Positions 1 to 5,881 of a stretch of 6,211 nt of DNA are shown here, one piece after another. Numbering within the stretch: position 1 is the stretch's first letter; the number at the start of each line of letters is the position of its first letter. Below the pieces are notes generated by a model that had not been told where the DNA came from, searched no databases, and worked only from the letters and a program-made list of their open reading frames with translations. The DNA lies in assembly GCA_013042125.1 (NCBI GenBank), contig JABDQS010000020.1, positions 1 through 6,211 of the forward strand, in the 5' to 3' direction. This stretch comes from Eudoraea sp. (GTDB taxonomy: Bacteria > Bacteroidota > Bacteroidia > Flavobacteriales > Flavobacteriaceae). A program made the position numbers and the translations under genes.

Positions 1-95
1 TCTTTTAAAAGCTTATAAGCGGAAGGCCTAGCTGTTTGATATTTGTGATGAATTTCATTCACCCTCCCTTTGGGAGGGGTCTGGGGTGGGCTTCC
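1..95 (-). other. In-frame insertion inside recG, possibly the start of a DUF559/Vsr-like endonuclease domain
   Basis: Read on the minus strand in the recG frame, this segment encodes SPPQTPPKG, then RVNEIHHKYQTARP, then SAYKLLK. It sits where RecG has a loop of variable length between motif II (DEQH) and motif III (TAT); E. coli has LWEKGQQQGFHPHQ there. Proline-rich peptides of the PPQTPPKG kind come from GC-rich palindromic repeats scattered in Bacteroidota genomes. From memory, a KYxTxxPxxYxLLK stretch resembles the N-terminal lead of Bacteroidota DUF559 proteins, a family with a very-short-patch-repair-like endonuclease fold. The insertion and the loss of homology are read directly. The domain identity is inference from about 15 residues, because the diagnostic part would lie beyond the left edge. 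Confidence 0.55.
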
Positions 96-1340
96 TTTAT
101 GCCATAATTTGGACCGTTGTGCCACCCCAAACCGGTGTTGCTCATCTATAATTGCCAATCCCAGATTATGGAATTGCACCTTGTGTTCTAATACAGCGTG
201 CGTCCCTACCAGAATATGGAGTTCGCCGCTTTCTAATTGTTCGTGGATGCCCTTGCGTTTAGATTTTTTTACAGAACCGGTGAGGAGGGCAATTTTGATG
301 TCCATACTTCCCAGGATCTCCTTAAGGCCATTATAATGCTGATTGGCCAATATCTCAGTAGGGGCAACCAGGCAAGATTGAAAGCCATTGTCTATGGCCA
401 GCAGCATGCTCATGAGTGCCACAATGGTCTTTCCTGAACCTACATCGCCCTGTAAGAGCCTGTTCATTTGGGCATTACTGCCAAGGTCTGCTCGTATCTC
501 CCTGATCACCTTTTGTTGGGCCCTTGTCAGTTCAAAGGGCAGATAATCTTTGTAAAAGGTATTGAAATGATCACCCACATGAGAAAAAGGAAAGCCTTTG
601 ATCTTTTGTTTTCGCAGTAATTTCTTGGAGATGAGCTGCAGTTGAATATAAAAAAGCTCTTCAAATTTCAACCTGAATTGCGCCCTGGCCAATAGATTTT
701 GATCCTTAGGAAAGTGAATATTAAATATGGCGTCACTGCGCGATATGAGTTTTAGATCTTCCAGTATCTGACTAGACAGCGTCTCCGTAAAGTTTCCTTT
801 CGTTTCAGAAAAAAGTTGCTTTACCAGGTTACTGATCACTTTGTTAGTGATCCCTTTGTTACTTAGCTTTTCTGTAGAAGGATAGATTGGCTGCATGGCA
901 ATGCGCAGACCTTTTTCGTGATCTGAGAGTAATTCCATATCGGGGTGAGGCATGGAAAATTTACCATTGAACCAATTGGTTCTCCCGAAGATCACATAAG
1001 GCACATTGATCTGCAATTGCTCCTTGATCCATCTTTGGCCTCTGAACCAGACAAGTTCCATTTCTCCTGTGTCATCCACAAAGGTGGCCACCAGTCTTTT
1101 CCCCCTTTTTTGCTCTATGGTTTTTAGGTGTACTATCTTACCCATGAGTTGTACCTCTGCGGAGTTGCGTTCCAGGTCATTTATCCTGTAATACCTGGTC
1201 TTGTCAATGTAACGATTAGGATAAAGGCTTAAGAGATCTTCGTACGTCTGAATTCCAAGCTCTGACTGCAATACCTGTGCACGGTTTGGCCCCACTCCTT
1301 TGAGGTAGGTAATAGGGGTCTGTAAGAGATTGGGATTCAT
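1..1340 (-). CDS. recG: ATP-dependent DNA helicase RecG, N-terminal two thirds (partial at left edge, carries an in-frame insertion)
   Basis: RecG is a monomeric superfamily 2 DNA translocase that remodels stalled replication forks and Holliday junctions in the cytoplasm. The frame is open from the ATG at 1340 to the window edge (446 codons). The start MNPNLLQTPITYLKGVGP is typical of RecG. An OB-fold wedge region lies at about residues 60-160 (TFVDDTGEMELVWFRG). Helicase motifs then follow in order: Walker A GDVGSGKT (298-305), motif Ia APTEILANQHYN, motif Ib VGTHAVLE, and motif II DEQHRFGV (DEQH at 399-402). Spacing matches E. coli RecG (693 aa) as I remember it. After LWHKG (about residue 416) the sequence leaves the family and the expected PPHxLVMTATPIPRT of motif III does not appear. 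Instead about 30 foreign in-frame residues reach the edge. Whether RecG resumes beyond the window is not visible, so the gene may be intact with an insertion or broken. Family assignment is secure; functionality is not. Confidence 0.95.
   Translation of the reverse strand, partial: MNPNLLQTPITYLKGVGPNRAQVLQSELGIQTYEDLLSLYPNRYIDKTRYYRINDLERNSAEVQLMGKIVHLKTIEQKRGKRLVATFVDDTGEMELVWFRGQRWIKEQLQINVPYVIFGRTNWFNGKFSMPHPDMELLSDHEKGLRIAMQPIYPSTEKLSNKGITNKVISNLVKQLFSETKGNFTETLSSQILEDLKLISRSDAIFNIHFPKDQNLLARAQFRLKFEELFYIQLQLISKKLLRKQKIKGFPFSHVGDHFNTFYKDYLPFELTRAQQKVIREIRADLGSNAQMNRLLQGDVGSGKTIVALMSMLLAIDNGFQSCLVAPTEILANQHYNGLKEILGSMDIKIALLTGSVKKSKRKGIHEQLESGELHILVGTHAVLEHKVQFHNLGLAIIDEQHRFGVAQRSKLWHKGSPPQTPPKGRVNEIHHKYQTARPSAYKLLK
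62..78. repeat. Perfect GC-rich palindrome within the recG insertion
   Basis: The plus strand reads CCCTCCC-TTT-GGGAGGG, a 7-bp perfect inverted repeat with a 3-base loop, embedded in a G/C-tract stretch (61-90) whose composition differs from the AT-richer surrounding recG. On the minus strand it is translated as part of PPQTPPKGR. It resembles dispersed palindromic repeats of Bacteroidota that can be read through in frame. Only one copy is present in this window, so its repeat nature is inferred. Confidence 0.55.
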
Positions 1341-1400
1341 TCGTCTAAATTAAAGGTTACGGTAGTCAACTGCAACAGATCAAAATACTAAATTTGGAAA
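1341..1400. other. Short divergent intergenic region between recG and the M1 peptidase gene
   Basis: This 60-bp gap must hold the promoters for both directions. Only the -7 box toward the peptidase is recognisable. On the recG side TAATTTAG (minus strand, close to the ATG) is a one-mismatch resemblance to TAnnTTTG, but it lies too near the start codon to be convincing. Confidence 0.5.
1389..1396 (+). promoter_or_regulatory. Candidate Bacteroidota -7 promoter box for the M1 peptidase-patatin pair
   Basis: TAAATTTG matches the Bacteroidota/Flavobacterium -7 consensus TAnnTTTG exactly. A transcript initiated from it would begin around 1400-1402. That would leave only a short leader before the ATG at 1416 and essentially none before the GTG at 1401, which favours the ATG. 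No convincing TTTG/TTG -33 element lies at the expected distance upstream (about 1360-1370), so the call rests on one half-site in the 60-bp divergent region. Confidence 0.35.
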
Positions 1401-1415
1401 GTGAAGAATCCACAC

Positions 1416-3509
1416 ATGAGGAAATTTATTCTTTTGGGATTGTTTTTATTGAGCAATGTTTCACTGCTTTGTCAGAGGAACAACGAAGTTGATTTTATCA
1501 GCGGACAAATAGATCTCAATATACAAACTGCAAATAAGACTCTAAAAGGAAAGGTACTATATCGGTTGCAAGTTGCGGCAAAAACAAATTCCATTTTCAT
1601 CGATGCCCGAAATATGCAAATTGAGTGGGTGCGTCTTAATGGAAAGAAGGTACGATACTCCTATGATAAAGATCAATTGACCATTGACAAGAAATTTAAA
1701 GCGGGTAAGGAATACTCCCTGGAGATCTCCTATAACTGTACACCGAAACAAACAGTCTATTTTCTTGGGTGGGATGATGACATCCCCGAAAATGAACAGA
1801 TCTGGACACAAGGGCAGGGGAAATACAGCAGTTACTGGGTGCCCTCTTTTGATGATATGAACGAGAAGGTGGAGTTTGACATGAGCATCACTTTCGATAG
1901 AAACTATACAGTAGTGGCTAATGGAAAATTAATAGATACCTCTGAAAATGGTCAGCTGAAACGGTGGACTTTTGATATGTCACAACCCATGAGTAGCTAC
2001 TTGCTGGCCTTTGCTATCGGAAATTACAGATCGAATGAGCTCCACTCCAATTCCGGGATCTCCATCTCTAATTATTTCTATCCCAAGGACAGCATGTTGG
2101 CAGAGCCAACTTTTAGATACACCAAAGAGATCTTTAACTTCCTGGAGCAGGAAATAGGGATCGCATATCCCTGGCAAAACTACAAGCAGATCCCGGTGCG
2201 CGACTTTCTATATGCCGGGATGGAGAATACAGGCACTACTATTTTTTCGGAGTCATTTATGATAGATTCCACGGCTTTTACAGACAAGAATTATGTGAAT
2301 GTCAATGCTCATGAACTTAGTCATCAATGGTTTGGCAATCTAGTTACAGAAAAAGATGCATCAAATCACTGGTTGCATGAGGGCTTTGCCACCTACTATG
2401 CTGCTTTGGCAGAGAAAGAACTCTTTGGTGAAGAGTATTTCCATTGGTTGCTTTTTGATAAAGCACAGGCATTAGAGGCACTTGCCAGAAAAGGGGAGGG
2501 GGAGTCTTTGTTAGATCCAAAGGCAAGTAGTATAACTTTTTATGACAAAGGTGCTTTGGCGGTATATATGCTACGGGTACATTTGGGAGATGATATTTTC
2601 AAAAATGGAATTCGCACCTTCTTAAATACCTATCAATATAAAAATGTTACGGTAACAGATCTTATAGAGGTTATGGAGAGGGTCAGTGAACAAGACCTGA
2701 GTAATTTCACAAAGGACTGGTTGCAAGACACTAAATTTAGATCAGAAGAAATAAAAGCCCACTTGCGAAAGAATTCTGCAACCATAAATAGCTTTCTAAC
2801 TATGAAACGTGAGCTTACCACAAGTTCAGAGAACAATGAGGCCATTTTAAGACGGTATTGGGATGCCACTACCTCCTCAGAATTCAGGAAACGGATCATA
2901 GATCTTTATTATAAATCACTATCTCATGACTTTCTTAAAATGGCATTCAAAACCAAGGACCTGAAGATCAGACAGGCACTTGCTTTGAATCCTAAACCTA
3001 TTTCAGATCTTTTGATCGAAAATTACGAATCCTTACTGTTAGACAAAAGCTACATTACTATAGAGAATGCCTTATACCGGCTCTGGATACAAGCTCCGGA
3101 GGAACGTAAGGAATATTTGGATCAAACCAGGGATCTGGTTGGGTTTTCGAATAAGAATATCAGGCAAGTATGGTTGCTTTTGGCTATCTTAACCAGTGAT
3201 TATGCAACAGCGGATGAAAGATCTCAATACCAAATAGAGCTATTTGGTTATACAGCAGCTAACAACCCAATGGAAGTCAGGCAGCTGGCTTTTGGTCTTA
3301 TAGGGGAAGTGTTTTCTTTTACGGATCAGAACCTAAAGGATCTGATCAATGCAGCTGTTCATCCTGTGTGGCAATTCAGGAAGTTCGCAAGAGATACGGT
3401 AGACAGACTAATGGATAATAATGAACAAAAACAACGCCTCGCTTCCATATTGGATATGCTAGATGGAGCGGAATATGAGTATCTTTCTTTAAAATTATTT
3501 CAAGAATGA
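1416..3509 (+). CDS. Exported M1-family zinc aminopeptidase
   Basis: M1 metallopeptidases remove N-terminal residues from peptides; the signal peptide here places this one in the periplasm or at the cell surface. With the ATG at 1416 the protein has 697 residues and opens with MRKFILLGLFLLSNVSLLCQ, a lysine/arginine-tipped hydrophobic signal peptide. A GTG at 1401 would add five residues (MKNPH) and weaken that signal. An N-terminal beta domain spans about 20-200. The substrate-binding motif reads AGMEN (267-271) instead of GAMEN. The zinc site is HELSH (299-303) followed after 18 residues by E322 in HEGFATYYA, a perfect HExxH-x18-E, and Y376 in FYDKGA is the likely transition-state tyrosine. 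The rest (about 440-697) is helical, HEAT-like. The cysteine in SLLCQ is preceded by leucine, so this is not a good lipobox. The stop overlaps the next gene's start by 4 bases. Confidence 0.93.
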   Translation: MRKFILLGLFLLSNVSLLCQRNNEVDFISGQIDLNIQTANKTLKGKVLYRLQVAAKTNSIFIDARNMQIEWVRLNGKKVRYSYDKDQLTIDKKFKAGKEYSLEISYNCTPKQTVYFLGWDDDIPENEQIWTQGQGKYSSYWVPSFDDMNEKVEFDMSITFDRNYTVVANGKLIDTSENGQLKRWTFDMSQPMSSYLLAFAIGNYRSNELHSNSGISISNYFYPKDSMLAEPTFRYTKEIFNFLEQEIGIAYPWQNYKQIPVRDFLYAGMENTGTTIFSESFMIDSTAFTDKNYVNVNAHELSHQWFGNLVTEKDASNHWLHEGFATYYAALAEKELFGEEYFHWLLFDKAQALEALARKGEGESLLDPKASSITFYDKGALAVYMLRVHLGDDIFKNGIRTFLNTYQYKNVTVTDLIEVMERVSEQDLSNFTKDWLQDTKFRSEEIKAHLRKNSATINSFLTMKRELTTSSENNEAILRRYWDATTSSEFRKRIIDLYYKSLSHDFLKMAFKTKDLKIRQALALNPKPISDLLIENYESLLLDKSYITIENALYRLWIQAPEERKEYLDQTRDLVGFSNKNIRQVWLLLAILTSDYATADERSQYQIELFGYTAANNPMEVRQLAFGLIGEVFSFTDQNLKDLINAAVHPVWQFRKFARDTVDRLMDNNEQKQRLASILDMLDGAEYEYLSLKLFQE

Positions 3510-4417
3510 GAGCACTCGTCATTTCGGGAGGTGGAAGCAAAGGAGCATTTGCAGGAGGTGTGGCCCAATATTTAATGGAGCAACGGAATCACAAGTACGA
3601 TCTTTTTTTAGGTACTTCTACAGGCAGTTTGCTTATATCGCACCTTGCACTTCAGAAGATCCAAAAAATCAAGGACGTATATACCTCGGTAAACCAGGAT
3701 AATATATTTAGCAATTGCCCATTTACCATTCAGAAGAAACACGGCATCTCTAACATAGGAATAGCTCATTGGAATGTACTAAAGAACTTTTATCACGGGA
3801 GCAAGACATTTGGAGAGAGTCATAACCTTCTAAACCTTATACGAAATACGATTACCCGGGAAGAATTTGAAACCTTGAAGAACGGACCAAAGGATATTGT
3901 GGTAACCGTATCTAACTTGTCATTGAATCAGATCGAATATAAGTCTATAAATGATTTTGATTACGACGATTTTTGTGAATGGATATGGATCTCATGTAAT
4001 TACACGCCATTTATGAGCCTTGTCCGCAAAGAAGGTTGCGAATATGCTGATGGAGGCTTAGGCAGTATGGTCCCTATTGAAGAGGCTGTAAAAAGAGGGG
4101 CCACGGTTGTTGATGCCATCATCCTTCATACAGAAACAACCCATTTTAACAGAATGCCTTCTCGAAATGCGTTCTCACTTCTGACAAATATGTTCTCATT
4201 TATGCTAGACAGGATAGAGCGCCAAAATATCCGAATTGGGAAATTTGTGGCCAACAATAATGACGCCATTATCAATTTGTATTATACGCCTACCGTACTA
4301 ACCACCAATTCCCTGATCTTTGAGAAAGAAAAGATGACCAGTTGGTGGGAGAGTGGCTTTCAGTATGCTGAAATGAAAAGCCATCAGCATAGTCAGTTAC
4401 AAATGAATCTGGAGTAG
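3506..4417 (+). CDS. Patatin-like phospholipase family protein
   Basis: Patatin-like enzymes are Ser-Asp dyad lipid acyl hydrolases, usually acting on phospholipids or lysophospholipids. All core motifs are present in this 303-residue protein: the oxyanion-hole glycine loop SGGGSKGAFAGG (residues 7-18), the nucleophile elbow GTSTG with Ser38, and the catalytic aspartate Asp182 in DGG (182-184) followed by MVPIEEA, a usual continuation. It has no signal peptide or obvious membrane helix, so the protein is probably cytoplasmic or peripherally attached. It is a short, single-domain member without the C-terminal outer-membrane domain of PlpD-type patatins. Its ATG lies within ATGA, overlapping the TGA of the M1 peptidase gene, so it is very likely co-transcribed and translationally coupled with it. 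The natural substrate cannot be read from the sequence. Confidence 0.93.
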   Translation: MRALVISGGGSKGAFAGGVAQYLMEQRNHKYDLFLGTSTGSLLISHLALQKIQKIKDVYTSVNQDNIFSNCPFTIQKKHGISNIGIAHWNVLKNFYHGSKTFGESHNLLNLIRNTITREEFETLKNGPKDIVVTVSNLSLNQIEYKSINDFDYDDFCEWIWISCNYTPFMSLVRKEGCEYADGGLGSMVPIEEAVKRGATVVDAIILHTETTHFNRMPSRNAFSLLTNMFSFMLDRIERQNIRIGKFVANNNDAIINLYYTPTVLTTNSLIFEKEKMTSWWESGFQYAEMKSHQHSQLQMNLE

Positions 4418-4422
4418 TTCAA

Positions 4423-4941
4423 CTACCAAAGTTCACCTATCTCTCTTTTAACATAAGCCAACGCCGTTGCAGAAGGAGATTGCTTATCCATAGTTTCATT
4501 GAGGACATCTTCCCGCAGTTTATCCGAAGTATCCGATTCGCTCAACGCGGCACGCCTGATCGCCTGAATAGTGGCACTTTTGGCTGCTTTTATTACGTTC
4601 CAGCATTCATCGCTCATATAGATCTGCTGTGACAGATTATGATCAAATTCATTTTCGATATTCTTGATCAATAGGTTTTCATATTCTGTTTTGTCTGCCG
4701 ATTTAGGCGCTACGCGTACTACGAGATTTGGAATGGAAATTCGTTCCAGGAAAAGAGCCAATCTTTCATAGGCTTGTAGCCTGATCGGTAAGGTATTTTT
4801 TTGTGAATCTTTATGGAGCAAATATCGTCTTCTTCCTTCTTCATTATTAGTATGAAGTCTGAAAAAATAAAAAGCTACAGCCCCTGTGACAACTGCTGGT
4901 AATAAAAAGGCGAATAATTGAAATATTCCGTCTCCGGTCAT
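4423..4941 (-). CDS. Conserved protein of unknown function with one N-terminal membrane helix
   Basis: This is a 172-residue protein. The N terminus (about residues 6-28, FQLFAFLLPAVVTGAVAFYF) is one hydrophobic segment with no cleavage motif, followed by RLHTNNEEGRRRYLLHKDSQ, so a membrane anchor with the charged part in the cytoplasm is likely. The soluble part (about 30-172) is rich in charged and helical residues, including LPIRLQAYERLALFLERI, EFDHNLSQQIYMSDECWNVI and a C-terminal ALAYVKREIGELW. I recognise this pattern as a protein conserved across flavobacteria, possibly the family labelled DUF7935, but I am not certain of that name and know of no function. The ATG at 4941 leaves a complete helix. 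It is monocistronic as far as can be seen: a candidate terminator and a 106-bp gap separate it from the upstream OmpA-like gene, and its 3' end faces the patatin gene. Confidence 0.85.
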   Translation of the reverse strand: MTGDGIFQLFAFLLPAVVTGAVAFYFFRLHTNNEEGRRRYLLHKDSQKNTLPIRLQAYERLALFLERISIPNLVVRVAPKSADKTEYENLLIKNIENEFDHNLSQQIYMSDECWNVIKAAKSATIQAIRRAALSESDTSDKLREDVLNETMDKQSPSATALAYVKREIGELW

Positions 4942-4966
4942 GATGTTTAGGTTTTGGTTGTATTTA

Positions 4967-4996
4967 CGAATCTACAACGCATAGATTTATCAAAAA
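4967..4996 (-). promoter_or_regulatory. Weak promoter candidate for the membrane-anchored unknown gene
   Basis: On the minus strand TTTTTG (4996-4991) is followed after 16 bases by TAGATTCG (4974-4967). The latter matches the Bacteroidota -7 box TAnnTTTG at all but one fixed position. Spacing is slightly shorter than usual, and the TTTTTG overlaps the T-tract of the candidate terminator. It is positioned to give a leader of roughly 20 bases before the ATG at 4941. Confidence 0.22.
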
Positions 4997-5031
4997 GTAT
5001 AAAATAGTTAATCCCTTATACTTCCTTTTTT
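4991..5031. terminator. AT-rich hairpin, possible bidirectional intrinsic terminator downstream of the OmpA-like gene
   Basis: AAGTATAA (4995-5002) and TTATACTT (5016-5023) form a perfect 8-bp stem around a 13-base loop. Read on the minus strand, the stem runs straight into TTTT then G, 17 bases or so after the OmpA-like stop codon. Read on the plus strand it is followed by CC and six Ts (5026-5031). The lack of G-C pairs makes it a weak intrinsic terminator, but position, T-tracts and location between two genes support the role. Confidence 0.35.
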
Positions 5032-5047
5032 GCAATTCCAGAACCTC

Positions 5048-5881
5048 TTACTTCATCATCTCTTTTACCGTTTTGTAAAAACCTTCATAAGGCGGCTGGA
5101 TCCTGATTCTGGTAGTAGTTTCAATACCGTCAAAACCATACTCACTCTTACCTATGGCCTGCATACGCCCGGGAGCAATAGCATAGGTATCACTTAATAC
5201 CCTAACCACAGAAGCAGCCTGCAGGGCACTGAGATCCCAATTGTCTGCTAGTTTCAATTCCTTAAATTCCAGAGCATTGCTGTTCGTTTCAACCAATATT
5301 TTAAGGTTTGGTTGTTGTTTCAGAACCATGGCTATCTTTTCCAGCACCGGCAAGGCATTCTCAACTACATTATAATTCTTATCTACCTCATTAAAGAGAA
5401 AGGTATTTTCGAGCACTACCGTCACTGCTCCGTTATTGAGGCCAGTTTTGGCGTCTGTGCCCAAGGAATTCTTAAACAATGTAAGAAGAGCAAGAGTTGT
5501 AGAATCGGTTTTGGTTAAGGCATCACTGATCGTTTTCAATTGTATTTCTTTCGCACGAAGCGATTCCAGTGACTTGCTGATATTATCTGTTTTCTTACTG
5601 GATAGTTCGGTGAAATTCGTGAGGTTCTCAAGAAGTGATGCATTGGTAGCCTTTAACTCTGCCAATTGAAAGTTAACCGCATCCATCTCTGCCTTAAATT
5701 TGGCAGCTTCCTGTTTACTTGCGGAAAGGGCCGACTGTGTATCCTGCAGATCTGTTTCTAACTCTTCTACTTTCAGAATCAACTCCTTCTTATTCTGTGC
5801 CCATCCAATTCCTGTCATACAGACCATTAAGAGAACACTCAAATATTTCTTCATCTTCATATTTAATTGATCTATGTTCAT
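5048..5881 (-). CDS. Exported coiled-coil protein with a divergent OmpA/MotB-like C-terminal domain
   Basis: The C-terminal part (about 150-265) resembles the OmpA/MotB peptidoglycan-associating fold, which ties envelope proteins to the cell wall. It shows LKILVETNSN, then DNWDLSALQAASVVRVL, then RMQAIGKSEYGF and TRIRIQP. It follows a signal peptide (MKKYLSVLLMVCMTGIGWAQ) and a long Lys/Glu/Leu-rich coiled coil (about 28-125). The two residues that bind diaminopimelate in OmpA, the Asp after GHT and the Arg of the LSxxR helix, are Asn200 and Gln221 here, so binding may be lost or altered. The ATG at 5881 overlaps the upstream TGA by one base (TGATG), arguing for coupling, and gives 277 residues. 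However, ATGs at 5860 and 5854 start a cleaner signal peptide, so the true start may be one of those. A GTG at 5884 is less likely. Specific function unknown. Confidence 0.82.
   Translation of the reverse strand: MNIDQLNMKMKKYLSVLLMVCMTGIGWAQNKKELILKVEELETDLQDTQSALSASKQEAAKFKAEMDAVNFQLAELKATNASLLENLTNFTELSSKKTDNISKSLESLRAKEIQLKTISDALTKTDSTTLALLTLFKNSLGTDAKTGLNNGAVTVVLENTFLFNEVDKNYNVVENALPVLEKIAMVLKQQPNLKILVETNSNALEFKELKLADNWDLSALQAASVVRVLSDTYAIAPGRMQAIGKSEYGFDGIETTTRIRIQPPYEGFYKTVKEMMK

Larger units (their letters stand above)
4942..5047. other. Intergenic region between the unknown gene and the OmpA-like gene
   Basis: These 106 bp are AT-rich and contain no plausible coding frame. They hold the hairpin and weak promoter candidate listed separately; nothing else stands out. 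Confidence 0.6.

Noticed and set aside
62..78. The GC-rich palindrome as an intrinsic terminator
   Set aside because: It has no T-tract on either side and lies within an open coding frame, so a repeat is the better explanation.
70..437. Plus-strand reading frames at 70-336 and 237-437
   Set aside because: They lie antisense to clear RecG helicase motifs, have low-complexity or cysteine-rich non-protein-like translations, and show no start context.
1..1340. recG as a pseudogene disrupted by frameshift
   Set aside because: The frame was checked codon by codon from 1340 to 3 and holds no stop; the non-RecG tail is in frame, so an insertion explains it better than decay, although the far side is not visible.
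1416..1480. M1 peptidase as a lipoprotein (cysteine in SLLCQ)
   Set aside because: The residue before the cysteine is leucine; lipoboxes need Gly, Ala or Ser there.
1557..2899. Minus-strand frames within the M1 peptidase gene
   Set aside because: The plus-strand frame carries the full set of M1 catalytic motifs; the antisense frames are short and featureless.
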